From Neodiprion pinetum (lineage: Eukaryota; Arthropoda; Insecta; Hymenoptera; Diprionidae), in assembly GCF_021155775.2 (NCBI RefSeq), contig NC_060234.1, forward strand, positions 34,159,026 to 34,223,025: a stretch of 64,000 bases of DNA, read 5' to 3'. The notes under the pieces are model-generated. The model made no database searches and had not been told where the DNA came from. It worked only from the letters and a program-made list of their open reading frames with translations. The position numbers and the translations under genes are program-made. Numbering within the stretch: position 1 is the stretch's first letter; every line of letters starts with the position of its first letter. Of the stretch, positions 26,801 through 38,891 are shown piece after piece.

Positions 26801-28874
26801 GGAGCAGCTTTATGCTGCTTCGAATCTGTATCGCGGTATTTACCTCATATTTAACGTTTTCCTCAGCATGTTTGGCCCATATTTTGATGGCGTCTAAACC
26901 CGTTTTTAAACGGAGATAGTCAAGCCACTCTGTCATTGAAGGAGCGATCGGTTGCTGTGGATGCACGACTTTTTCTACATCAGCATCATTTTTGATCACA
27001 GGCGATTTAACGTAGACCGGAACTTGATAAATTGGTCCACTGGGTAGCGAATACGTGTTTTTGCTGCAGTGACACCTAACACGGATGGAAAAACAATAAC
27101 ATTTTCACTGAAATAAACCCTGAATTCAAAGTACCATGATTAGTATCAATAAGCGGACTTATCTTACTTCGTCTGACTCGGAATGGAAGCTAGTCTAGAG
27201 TCAACCTTTGACACAGTTGTAGGATAACTGGGAAAAGCTGCAGTCTCCATCGGAGGTACCTTGAAATTCAAATCGTATTTGCAAATAGTGTTCTGGATGA
27301 ATGTTTTGACTGTGTCTTGATTAAAAACTGAGCATTTTGAAGGTAGAAAAGCCGTTCACCACAGTTGGGTACATAGTCGTGGTTGTTCCGCCGATCTTCT
27401 GCCGCGTCATCTGTACTTTTTCGTCTCCATCTTCATCTTGCAGAGTTGTATCCCTTACGATCAACGACAGGCCTTCATCCACAGTTGAACGAGTCGGCGG
27501 CTAAAATTTTTAGAATAGATTCACTGCTCTTGTCAAGTTTATCAACCTTGAGGCATACCTCAGGGGTTTTCAACTGCCAGACATTGTTCACAGCAGTAGG
27601 TGCTCGAGGAACAAGTCGCGTAGAAGGTGATGATATCGTCTCGGAGGATGCATGTGGTTCCCGACAGACACGGGTTGTTTCGCAGTTTTCGGTACCGTGC
27701 TCAAGCTTGCAGGAGTCCTGGACGATAACTGAGCACTCCTGATTTCTGGGGCAAATCCAGCCTCGACAGCCTGGGCTAAATGGGACCTCATTCACTGGCA
27801 AGAAAACGTGAAGGGAATAATGTCCACAATTTCATTGAGCGTTGGGTAATTTTCTAGAGATTCAAATTCAAAGTCGAAACTAACCATTTGTACTTGTGCA
27901 GTCAGGCGTATGTTTGCAGTGATCAGAGGAGGAGCAGTTGTCCGGTGGTCTTCGCAGGAAGCATTCATATTCCGAAGGACATCCCAGATTTCTGCATCTA
28001 GCATGCCAGGCTTGAACATCTGTGCGATGAAAATGAATGAAAGACGATTTTTCACGAAGTTGTTATGCACTATGTACCTTTGTTCTTGGCGCAACTTCTG
28101 AGCAACCTGCAAGGCGAATGTGGGCACTTGGATTCTCGCAAGATACACCGATGATCGGGTGGGCAATGAAAATCGGCGCAGGAAGTTGGACCGTCGTAAT
28201 ATTCGTGGTCAGAAACGCAGCGTGCTGCTTGTTGTGTACATCCTGTACAGATTCATAATTGGCTTGTATTAATTTAGTTGTGTATTTAATCAGTTCATGA
28301 AGAGCGGAAAATAATTACTCCGATCCCAATGGCATCGGCGAACTTTGACGAGGCAAATGTAACCCTTGCTGCAGCGAACGGATTCACAAGTAATCGGCCC
28401 TTTCAGTGATTCTGAAAAGAAGCTCTGAATAACTCTGGTAAACAGTGCATTCTTTCAATTTTTCTTTCTTTCCTCTTAAATTACCTCTCGGCGTTTTAGA
28501 ACAGTAGTGCATAATGGGACACGGTGGATTTTTGCACCAAAATTTCCGACTCACGCAATTCTCACCCTGGTCGCATCGCACGAACGCACAAGGTTTTGAG
28601 AAGTTAGAATTCCCCTCTCCTGTTACAAAAAAATTGCACTTTGTTCGAGTTGTCGTGTGAAAAATTTTGCACTTGGATAAAACAAGCGCCTTTGCAATTT
28701 CAATGGATATCGCGATATCGCAAAACCACTGAACGTTCACCGAGGCCAATAACCCAATCAATTTATCACTCTCTTACCTCCCTTGAGTCGATCGTTGTTG
28801 GATGATCGAACGATATCGGCGGTAAACGCGAAGAGAAATATCGAGAGTCCGAGTACGAGGACATCTCGGTACAT
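23876..28874 (-). CDS. Secreted protein with exon-encoded Cys-rich modules and long low-complexity tail
   Basis: Thirteen coding exons joined in consistent phase give 1269 residues: 28874-28778, 28619-28485, 28411-28319, 28242-28078, 28019-27885, 27794-27559, 27500-27360, 27259-27168, 27075-26844, 26756-26535, 26371-26087, 25930-24200, 24121-23876. Residues 1-25 are a signal peptide (MYRDVLVLGLSIFLFAFTAD). Exons 2-6 each carry one Cys module with core C-x4-C-x5-C-x6-9-C (CAFVRCDQGENC, CESVRCSKGYIC, CADFHCPPDHRC, CRNLGCPSEYEC, CRGWICPRNQEC). All introns between modules are phase 1, the arrangement expected from exon duplication. Exons 9-10 have Trp-rich helical segments (EWLDYLRLK, EWLESVKNSL, FQKWLLKND). 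Exon 12 is 577 residues rich in N, S, Q, P and T. The C-terminus is acidic with a twice-used GYDDG. The core resembles follistatin-like Cys spacing, but I do not recognise the protein. The donor at 26087 is the least certain junction. Confidence 0.75.
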
Positions 28875-30207
28875 CGTGAACTCGCGGGGTGAACCGTCAG
28901 CTTTCAACTAACGGTTAGAGAGAACACGGGTCTCCGCAGACGTGCGCAGGGTGAAATCAGAGCTGCCACACAGGAAGCTTGCAATGTCAACAGGTAGACG
29001 ACATATTTCCACGCCGTCACTGTGACGGGCAGCAAATCGATAGTTGGATGTAAACTATGCAATTCCTCAAACGACAGCGTTTATACAAACTCATTGTCGA
29101 CAAGCAGTCGTTGACACAGTCTGTGACTGTTGTGTTTTCAGTTTACAATTTGAAGAACGGTATCGCATTGACGCAACAGGTGATTCACGTGCAAAGTTAA
29201 TAAGTTGTATAGATGTATTCGATACAGCCAATCATTAGACGGTTAGTTTATTCATGAATTATTTTATTCTATATAGCGTATATTGTAAACCTCGTATCTA
29301 GGTATACGTGTGTCAAGTGTAGATGATATTCGTTGAAGAATTTATAAAAAAGATGTAGATGCCTCTAGAAACGTGTAATTATCACGCGTGACGTACAGAT
29401 TACATAATATCTAGATCTACGTATAGAATATCGAAAACACAGCCAGTCGAATCGATCCTTCGGCACCTTAACCTTTACTCGATTAATTTACAATTGTTTT
29501 AAAGTGTTTAATTACGGTAAAAGCAAAAGTTTCTGCTCCTGCAAATACTGTACAAATCCCAACCGTGAATAACCGGTTGATTAAATTGAACACACTTCTG
29601 TGTTACACTTATACACGGAAAAAATGGAGCATTTTTTTGACGTGTTAAAAATAAAATAATTGATGGTTACGGAAAATAAATATAATACCGGATTTTTAAA
29701 TTTAAAAATATGATGGCTTATGTCGAACGACGATACGTGCTTCACTTCAGGTTATTAAAAAGTAAACTTTTAACAAAGCATTCGATTTTCTGTGCGTTGG
29801 CCAAGATCTGGATGAAGAAATTTATCAGAAAAACTGAATATCAGTTCAGTTATTTCTTGACGATTTGTACCAAAACGCCGGAGCTCATCGCTTTTAAAGT
29901 TTTGATATATTTTCAACCATCAAAAATTTCGGTAAGTCCCAGCTTTGAGAATAACGTATTTTACAATTATATGATACCAAGAGTGGTAGAGAATGTTGGA
30001 ATCATTTCGTTGCGTTTGATAAGATATTAACTGAAGGAAGTCCAGGTATCAATTGAATCGGCAGTTCTGTACTAATTCTCAACGGATGATTGTTCATGAT
30101 TTAACATTGACATATTGGCATAATAAATAAGCAGTATTTTGGATTTAAGGCCGAACTTCGTAGATTGGTAAATACACGACGTGCTTCCAAATGCGCCGCT
30201 AGTGAAA
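28875..30207. other. 5' flank of the Cys-module gene and intergenic DNA
   Basis: The first 100-120 bp upstream of the ATG at 28874 are GC-richer and probably 5' UTR. The rest is AT-rich with short frames only. No TATA box or other core promoter element was convincing. Possible polyadenylation hexamers for the GH9 gene on the minus strand occur near 29247 and 29263, far from its stop, and are weak calls. Confidence 0.45.
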
Positions 30208-33200
30208 TCACTCAGGAGGATTGATCAGTAGCTGCGCCAATCCGGCAACAGCACTGGTGAAGCCGGCGTTGTAATCAAGTGTTACTTCCGTGTAGATATA
30301 GTCTTCTCTGAAATCGAGAAACCTGTCAGCTTCGTCCGGTCCTGAAACCAAGGCTCCGTGGAGAATCTGTGGGTTCGGTGTTGTCCGATTAAATTCTGCC
30401 CATCCGCAAGGTGCTGGCCTATCGGGACAAGAAGCTGCGGCGTGATGTGCCTGTTTTGGTGGATTCAATCCCCATCCGACTACATAACTTCGCCCTGAAA
30501 TTGAATTCGAATACTGTTAAAGAAGAATTTTGACATCAAGAATTTAGCTCGAGGCTCGCGCTAAGTTGGTACAGCAAAGAATACTCTAGAGCGAAAGTAT
30601 GATTGTTTTGTGCTGGGCAGGTAATGGACGCATTGGGCTATGGAACCTTAAGCGTTCTGGGCATCGACGTTCACGCAGTAACAACCGTGACTATAATCGT
30701 TGCTATGATTAAGGACGTTGTCACACGCCCTTGAGTTTAACCAGCTAATATAATTATGAACAAATGGCTCGTACCTGTACCGCCGAGGATATAGTGTATC
30801 TGATCACGTGCGAAATTTCTGTACTCCTCGGAGTTGCCGATAGCCGGGTAATCGGCGGCCTGAAGACAGATGAATGCTACGTTAGCTGCGTGGCAAAGAG
30901 TGCCGAATTTATCTATGTAGAGGAGGCCTTTTGCAGTTTGCTTTTGATCTCGAACCGAAAAATCGCAGAAGGCTCGGGCGGCATTTTGATATTCTTGCTG
31001 CTCGGTAAGCTGAGCCATGATAACCTGCGAAACAGTCCAATAAATAATTGGTTTAATGATGCGCACACGACAAAGTGAAACGTCCTTACTTCCTTAAATC
31101 GCAAATCGGCAAATCGTCGTGCTGAAACGGCGCAGAATTTCTCAAGATACGCTCTGATTCGTCTACTAGTCTCCGTTAACAACGATCATTCAGCGCATCT
31201 TGACGTCCGTTCCAAAATCGATCGAGATGTGAAAATAAAGTATAATCTTTAACTGGAACTCACCTGTACACCGGCCACCTTTTTATTGTAGTAGAATTCA
31301 TTTGGTCGTTCTTTCAGATGGAAGTGCTGATAGTGGTGCTCGGCGTCCTCCAGATATTTCGACTTATTGGTGGCTCGGAAAAGCCAGGCCGCAGCCCAAG
31401 CCAGCTCGTCGCCGTAGTCGATGCTCTCGTAATATTGGGCTGCACCTTTGATCACCTCGTGATAAAGTCCTCTTCGAGTATTGGCGAAGTGGTAAAGTTC
31501 TTTGGCGTGTCGGAGACACTCGGCACTGTACGAGGCGTTCGAGTCGCGGAAGAGGATGCTGGTAACCGCCAAGGCAGCGGCCGTTTCACCGGCAAGATCC
31601 GAGCCTGTCGATTGGAATTGGAATGTAGTGCGTGACGGTCGTTAGTCACGGGCATGGCAAAGTCTAATATCGATTAAAATTAACAGTCAAAAAAAACGAA
31701 AGAAAAAGAAGGAAGGATACTCGTACTGGTAACAAAGAAACTGATTCCTCCGATACACCCAGCTTTCTTTAGCTTTTGTGTAAATGAAATGAATGCCGAA
31801 TGGTTCGCGGTAGAAAATCGAACGTTCGATTAGTGTAGACCTCTGGTTTCAATAGACGTGTTCCACTATCTAATTTTCGGTCTCCTTTTGAATATATTTA
31901 AGTAATCATTGTTAAGTCATCATTGGCTCTAAGTCATCAGGTCTGTAACCGGGCTGGGGATTTTACGAGGTTGTATAAGTAGTCGCTTTGGCCGCTCCCT
32001 TTCATAATATCGTGCAACTCACCGTGTGGATCGCTTACGTCGTATCCCTAATTATAAGCTCTGAATTTTATCGTAACGGTTTGTACGTTCCATAAAAACT
32101 TATAGAAATCCTTATCTAGATTCGAAATCTCGAAGGACGAACATCAAATCAAATCCGTACAAAGTCTTAACGTGCCTTCCACGGCGCCATTGTATACCTG
32201 GATGATCCGAATCGATCTTGAAAGCCGGCCTCGAGGTGTTCAACTCCTCTGGTCTTCCCCAGAATCTATGATCCAGGGCGAAGTCCCCGACTTGACCATA
32301 AAGTACGTCTTCGCTCACGTGACATTTGATGAAGTAATCCGTCGCCCACTTGACCGCCTCGCGTAGTTCGTCGAGTTGACCTGCGGCCTCGTAGGCTTGG
32401 GGCCAGCTTACCGCACCCCAGGCCAGGAGGGTCGTCATAGAGGCCATTGTGAACCCAAACTTAACAAAGTCTCCAGCTGTTTAGAAATAGAAAAAGCAGG
32501 TTGTATCTTCGTTAAAAATCACTTCAGTTACCAAGACGCGGCGTCGGTTAGCCGCTTTGTTTGAAATTGTGAGAAATGCCTGATCTGGGAGCTTCTTTGT
32601 CATTCCGAAAGCCTGCAAGGGTGCGTATTTCTATTGAAAATTTCTCGCACAGTCGGTGGCGGAGTGAAACCAAAGGTACGAATCGACCAACTGGTATGAC
32701 TATACTATATTTACTCTCAACTAAATGAAAGAATGGTAGATGCATGCGGAACAGAAAAGTTTCCGCAAACGTACTTTTTTCGTACATCTTGACAGGGTAA
32801 ATTATATGAATAATTGTTGAACGGACATCTGAGTATGGTAGATTTGCTATGCGATTTCAGGAACTTATTTTAAGTACCCGGTATTTGCTACTCCATTTAT
32901 AACATTTTTCGCTGCCCCTCCTTCCGAGCTTCGGATCTTACCGCGAACTAACAATTAACGATGGAGCAAAAATATTTCTTTTATACACACAAGGAATTTA
33001 ATTTTTTTATTTCTACTCTATTCAAATAATTCAAATAAAAGTGTTTCCACTTCGTGGTAGAAACCGTTGTTCCGATTACGATTTAATAAATGGAAGAAAC
33101 ATCCTTTAGGCCATATTTTGTGGTGACGACAAATTTTTCATCCGCATATGTGTTGGCCTAATTATCAGAAATTAGAACTTATTTTCCGCGTTTTCACGCA

Positions 33201-33502
33201 AGTGGTTTTCGTAACGAGTATTGTGTGACAAAGCATTTGTTTATCAGTTTTAACAATTTACCGTCATAATAGCCTCCGGTGAGGTCCTCGCCGTTCTGAC
33301 CACGATCTTCCAATCCGGAATCCCCTCTCCAGGGTATTCGATTGTTCTTTGGAAGGCGTCCCGACCGCTGAGCTTCGTAGAAAAGCAACGATCGCTCCAG
33401 AACTTCGAAGTAGTCGCGTTCGTCCTCGACGATTTCCTCGTTCGACGGTGGCGTCGCCAAGCTTATTCCGAGAAGTGCGAACCACAGGAACCCGACCACG
33501 AT
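30208..33502 (-). CDS. Glycoside hydrolase family 9 endo-beta-1,4-glucanase (cellulase)
   Basis: Hydrolyses internal beta-1,4-glucan bonds; animal GH9 enzymes are secreted by gut or salivary tissue. Five exons in frame: 33502-33262, 32476-32198, 31604-31264, 31024-30775, 30494-30208 (stop), 465 residues. The catalytic Asp motif spans the first junction (DLTGGYYD|AGDFVKF, residues 75-87). SDLAGETAAALA follows the second intron, and GWGLNPPKQAHH opens the last exon. The acid Glu motif is intact (YTEVTLDYNAGF near the C-terminus). No carbohydrate-binding module is attached, as usual for insects. The first exon listed starts at an acceptor (TTTTAG|ATCGTGG) within the signal peptide (VVGFLWFALLGISLA). 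The initiator Met must therefore come from an upstream exon ending in phase 0, which I could not place. All core motifs are present, so I expect an active enzyme. Confidence 0.95.
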
Positions 33503-35999
33503 CTAAAATTGAACGGGGAAGAACAATTGTGCAAGATTAGTTGCACAAACAACGTGTAACACACTGTTCTTTCTCTTTTCAACAATGACGACACTCATGC
33601 AATCTGGAATTATACATTCAATCCCCGTGCAGTGAGTTACGGAACTGTAGTTCCGCAGATCTGAGTGACAATGAGTTTTGAATCGATCAAATTGGAAGAA
33701 TGGTTAGTTGCTAACATTCGCATCAGTTTGAAATTACGTAAGAGATGTAAATTTGCAAACGTTTCGCAAAACGTTGGTCGGCTCTGCGCAGTTTATGATA
33801 ACTGACAATAATATTTTGCGTTGTGGTAAACTGACATATAAACCCAAGAAAAATATTCAAAGGCAATTATAGCTGTGTGATGAAAAAAACAACAGAAAAA
33901 CAGAATCAACCAACGCATTGGTCACACGGCTCAAAAATTTTCCTCATTTTATTACACACATGTGATAAGATCTTTCAGCTGCGAAGCTACGCAACTGCTA
34001 CTTACCCAGTGTGGTTAAAATTGCCTGCATATTCTAATCGTATAAACAAGAAACAAAAAAATGTAACACGTATAAAAGCGCAAACAAATTTCGACATTAA
34101 ATTTTTACGCGTCAGCAGCGTTTTCCGCATCGTCGATCCGAGTAGGTATACGTGTAATTTTGAATAGGGACAACAAAGTAAAATCGGCAAGTAGTTTGCC
34201 GATCAGTTCACTCCGCATGTACGATTCGATTACTAAAATAGACGACAGATCGATAGATCTTGGCAAACGTGAGCAGGCAAGGGATTGAAAAAGAGAAGGA
34301 AAAGGCGGGAGGCGTCGAGCAGATCCTGGGATCGAGGGTACGACTCGCTTCGCACGTCGTCGCCTTGGGATTGGCCAGCCATTGTTATTAACGTAATTAA
34401 TATTTCGGTCGTTTCTGGACGGTATAAGCACACGCATGCCGAACAGTGCCTGGCACACGCGGATCTGCGCACACTTGTTTAGGTATCGAAAGGCCGTCTC
34501 CGCAGGCGTGAGCGATAAATCCTGCAGTCGTAAGCGCCTGTGGCGAGTACCGACCAAAGCGGACGTGCCGTACCTAACTAAACCCGAGGAATGAGAAGGA
34601 CGAGAAAATATTACTGTTCCGTGACCACTTCTCACGTCAGGCTCACCTACCTGTGAGGTCTAAGATCTTCGTACAAGCTGCAGGGTGGCCGTAAGGACCC
34701 GTGGGATTCGAAATTTCCCGAGTTTTAAGGAAAAGTTGAGCATCACGTTTTACCGCGAATATTTCATCGTAGAAACTCTGTTTGTCGAGAAGCCCAGGAT
34801 TTTTATTTTACCGCTTTATACTCTTATCTTCAACGTTCTTGGAAAACCTGAAGCAATCAACATCGAAAAGTTGGCGAAAACATCGAATCTCATCGACGGT
34901 CTGAGCAGTTACAGCTTCTTGTTTCCTAATTTGCCGAAACATTTTCCTTGCTGACTAACCGCAATATTTGGGTAACTTCAGAGGTCCTGCGAGGAAAGAT
35001 TTTCGTGAAATCGTAGAATCGAATTTTCTTGAGGGATGGTAATGTTGTGATTCGGAGGTTTTACTGTAGGGTTGAAACTTGTACCGAGATAATATCAATA
35101 TAACACTAACAATAAATGATTTCGAGGAACATCAAAGTATAACATTGAACAGAAACACGAGGTTCGCATAAATGTAACTCGAATCAGTCGTACTAATTCC
35201 ACTAAAATCACTGAAAATCTCTAATCGTCAAAAACGCTATAGAAATCGCATTATCGTAACAGCTTGTTTGAATGCCTCGATGGCAGAATATATTAAATAA
35301 TTCTATAATTTAATTTTAATTGGGATCAGTTACGCGTCTCCGATAATGAATTCTTCGTATATCGTTACAGATAGATTTCGTCAGTTACCGGAATCAATGT
35401 TGTACGATTTCCACAAATGTAATTAGTTAAAATATATAAAGCTCAATACGTAATTGAAAAATTTATACAGTATACTTATTACACTTTTTATCGAGTCATG
35501 GACGACTAAAATAAGCCTTTTGTTATTTGGCAATTTCATTTTAACCTTAAAACCCCGAAAAATAACGTGTTCCTTATAAATTTTTCAATAGCCGAGATTT
35601 GTTTGTTAAAGCCATTCAAGGCCACATTTAAATCAAAAATATTTATCTCTGTTGACTTTTCTTGCGATCCATTACCGAATGATTGTTTGTTTCAGCGTTT
35701 TGTGACCAGACTGTACATCCGATGGATTCTCGACATGAAATCACGTTGCAGACATTGTTGCGAATGATTGAACACTGTGCGCATTTGATGAGTTGGCGAA
35801 ACGCGAATCGATCAATTATTCAGATTCTGAGGTGATGGAGATTTAATGTCTTTCTAATTCCAAGACGCGCGTTATCAGTTCAATACTTGGTAGTGAAACT
35901 AATACATCCGGAGCAGTGCTCGAGGTGAAGGTAACGACCCTGAACGGCAGCAACGACGATAATTTGTTTTAATGATTGGCTTATTTTAATACTATACAG
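33503..35999. other. Upstream region of the GH9 gene; start exon not located
   Basis: Should contain the missing first GH9 exon on the minus strand. Strong minus-strand donors occur at about 34007 (CTGG|GTAAGT) and 34654 (CACAG|GTAGGTGAG), but neither supplies an ATG in the phase needed. A 176-codon minus-strand frame at 34635-34105 covers this area and is Arg- and Ser-rich with no recognisable domain. 34260-34600 is GC-richer and may be promoter. A plus-strand TATAAG is present near 34425. Confidence 0.4.
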
Positions 36000-36100
36000 A
36001 TTGTGCAACGTGTGGGTAAAAGTGACGATTCTGAGTGAGTATGAAGTTAACGGATATTATACGAACTCAGAATCGTCATTGCCCACGAGTTGCACACAAT
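36000..36100. repeat. 101-nt imperfect hairpin, pre-miRNA-like in size
   Basis: Arms 36000-36036 and 36065-36100 around a loop of about 28 nt. Paired blocks: TGACGATTCTGAGT (36023-36036) with 36065-36078, GTGGG with CCCAC, and GTGCAAC (36003-36009) with 36089-36095. Small bulges separate the blocks. Shape and length suit a microRNA precursor or the core of a miniature transposon. I do not recognise either arm as a known mature microRNA. Confidence 0.65.
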
Positions 36101-36134
36101 GTTTTTTTCCGAATGAAAATGTAAAATTATGCTA

Positions 36135-36294
36135 TTGGCCGCCTGCTCTAAAGGAGCAAATTCTCAATTAATGAGAGCCCGTTGAAAAATGGCGAAACCT
36201 TTGTTCCTCTAGCGGAGAAATGGTTCGCCATTTTCCAACTAGCACTCATTCGCTGAAAAATAGCCTGTTTTGCTCATTTTCAGCAGACGGCCAA
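36135..36294. repeat. 160-bp fold-back element with arms of about 70 bp
   Basis: The left arm starts TTGGCCGCCTGCT and the right arm ends with AGCAGACGGCCAA, its near reverse complement. Further pairing includes AAAATGGCGAA with TTCGCCATTTT near the centre and an AATGAG/CTCATT block, with bulges between. No internal frame, and no clear target-site duplication at the ends. It looks like a degenerate fold-back or MITE-type element. Only 34 bp separate it from the hairpin to its left. Confidence 0.7.
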
Positions 36295-37531
36295 GCCGCC
36301 CGCCTATTTCTACGTTGGAATTGTGAAGAGGAAATTTCTTCGATCACATTTTTAGGGTAATACTCTATATTGCCATCTCTGAGAAAGGTGCGAACAGAAT
36401 ATATCCACCAGAACTTAAGCAAAAGTGATCCTCAGATGAATCGAAAAATTTCCTAACGCCATAAACATTTTTCCCGCAATCTATAAATTTATGACTGATT
36501 GAAACGTGACAAGGTTCGCGATCAGCCTACTTTTATAATAGCATCTGAATACCGCGATTCGGTACCCGATGAAAATCTACCCTCCGAAAAAACGGGCTGC
36601 AATCGTGGCTCATCCGATGCAATGTATTTCACCGAGCATTACGCGGAATGAATACCAAGCGTGAACCCCATTAGTCCGAAGTATTCGATGACCAGTGAGA
36701 TTTGCGGCTCCTGATGTGGAACGCGATCGAGAAACGGGCCGAGTAATTGCAGTACTTGAGGTGAACACCGATGGCCGAATGTTTGCCAGGAGTAAACACG
36801 TGAGCATTTGAGTTGCCGCCGCTGCAGCGACCGAAGGACCAAGATGGGACTCGACTGCAGCTGGGGCCATCGACTCCTGGAGTTCGCAGAAAACTTGCGT
36901 CTGTGTGTGCGTTGTGTTGGTATGCATGTAATTACCGAGGTTTGTGTCCCTGGTGCATGTACGAGCAAGGTTTGAATAAGGTGGGAAAGGCCACCCCAGC
37001 CTAAGTGCAATCTTTACACACTTTGGAATGAGGTGTGGCTCGCGAGTCGGTGCACCGACGAATGAGAATGAAATTACGTGGGCTTCCTGGAGTTTGTGTA
37101 ACACTGATAATCCGATGCAATTATATCGCGATTCTTGCGCCGCTCGCATAAAACATCTCGTCGTACTTCAGAAATAATCTTGTCATTTAGTCAACGCTTT
37201 CAAAAACGTACGTGTATCCCCTTTTTTGTCGACTGATCAAAGCAACTTTATCTCCGTTCGCCGCATAAGTATTTAGCATGTAAATTTATGTTGCCGATTC
37301 GTAAATTTTACCAGGAATAGTACATGACCTGAGATGAATGGATATTGCGTCGTTAAACCGCATACAATGAGTCAAAATGTTGACGCGCAAGTCATGACTG
37401 ATCTTTCAATTGAAATGATTCTTGGCTTCGGAAAGTTTCACACCATTTTGTTGTTTACACGTCTGTGTTAACAAGAAATTTTGGAAACAATTATTGATGA
37501 AAATTTCATGAACCGCGATGGTATGAGATCT
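36295..37531. other. Intergenic with a 179-codon minus-strand frame of unknown status
   Basis: Minus-strand frame 37149-36610 is open for 179 codons and a second minus frame (37010-36639) for 123. The translations are not recognisable; one holds a short Ala run (VAAAAATQ). Local GC is higher than the flanks, which lengthens chance frames. I see no splice or signal evidence and do not call a gene. Confidence 0.3.
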
Positions 37532-37693
37532 TCAGCAAATGTGAGACTGATTTTTGGTCGCCGAATAGCTAGATTCCATGCTAGATGGACTTGCTTTAGA
37601 CATACCGGAAGTGAATACCTGAGCCGACTCTGCGCGGCTTCCGGCCACTAGACCACCCTCGGGGATGCCATCGATCGCGAAATGAAAAAAGAT
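37532..37693 (-). CDS. Possible exon or 3'-terminal coding segment, unidentified
   Basis: On the minus strand an acceptor (TTTTCGACACAG) opens a 75-bp segment, 37693-37619, that is in phase 0 at both ends and closes with a donor-like CAG|GTATTC. If the donor is not used, the frame runs on to a stop at 37532 and ends in a Ser-rich tail (SKASPSSMESSYSATKNQS). The peptide (AIDGIPEGGLVAGSRAES) looks protein-like but I recognise no family. It might pair with the signal-peptide-like frame at 39143. Confidence 0.2.
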   Translation of the reverse strand: MFFHFAIDGIPEGGLVAGSRAESAQVFTSGMSKASPSSMESSYSATKNQSHIC

Positions 37694-37726
37694 CTGTGTC
37701 GAAAATATTGAAACCTTTTCAAGTAT

Positions 37727-37756
37727 CACATACTCACACACATACACACACACACC
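37727..37756. repeat. CA-rich microsatellite
   Basis: Imperfect run of CA dinucleotides with TA and TC interruptions, just upstream (minus-strand sense) of the possible exon at 37693. Confidence 0.7.
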
Positions 37757-37759
37757 AGG

Positions 37760-38890
37760 ACCCGACTTGTTAGTTGATTTAAGAATTCCACAATATACAA
37801 CTAAATTATTAAACTCAACCGCTAAAATTTGCTTATTGACAGTCGCTTATTGTTATCACTAGTATACTATATATGCACTAAAGGATAACAAGAAAATTTC
37901 GGTACTTGAAGTTTTGGCGTAGGAGGAAAATTGGTGAATTGGTCCAATAAAGCTGGGAAATTTAACATTTAACCAGCGTTTAAACGATGAGTCTATTTTT
38001 ACATGAATGAAAAATCTGTAATTATATAATCTGTGTAAGCCTGAAGCGAGCTACTCGATGAGTTTTTTCATTACCATAAATTGCGAGAATATTGCATTCG
38101 CTTTGCACGCTTTCAGCATGAAAAAAAAGGTAACCGATTCTTAGAGGATCGGTAAAAATTCTTGGTGACATTGACGCAATTGGAAGACTAATGGAAACGT
38201 CAAGACTCGAAATACTTATTTACAAGAGTGGATTATAAATGTGCGATGTTCATGTTGTGAACAGAGAATACGACGCGTACATAAGCGGTAATGAGGATGT
38301 ATATGAGGCCGAGGACTCACCGTGAGGCGATTACAGATTGTGTACGAAGCAGTCATCCTCTTGTAGTTTTTCCTAGTATTTCGGAGTATTTTTTTGACAC
38401 TTTTGTCTAACTTTCCGGAGTGCTTTTAGCTAAATCTCCATTAGACACATTCAACTGGTTCACCACCCCGTTTTGAGTACACAACACAACATTCACACTC
38501 CTCGCAGGAATATACTCGCGATGCTCAAAATCAAGTAATTCACAGCAAACAAGTCCAAGGTTAACACAGTTATGATTTGTTTTACTTCAAGTTTCACCCG
38601 TGCCACAGCTGTTGATGATAATATATATTAATTCTCCGGTGCTGAAACTCGACTCACCGGTCATTCCTTGTATAAGATAAAAAAACAGACTCAAACGTCA
38701 TCAATGCAATTGCATCGAACTTGTTAAAATAATCATGCGACACTCGTTTAATTTGAAAGGTGATCTGTTAAGCCGATTGATCACGAGTACCTGACATTTT
38801 TCGTCCAACAATTTCACTAAATGAACGTGTATGTGCGCACGTGAATACTTAGGTACACTTCTTATCTACGTATTTCCTTTACTAATTTGA
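37760..38890. other. Intergenic, nothing recognised
   Basis: AT-rich, short frames only, no repeats of note. Confidence 0.5.
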
Positions 38891-38891
38891 A

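Noticed and set aside
31318..31635. 105-codon plus-strand frame
   Set aside because: Antisense shadow of the third GH9 exon.
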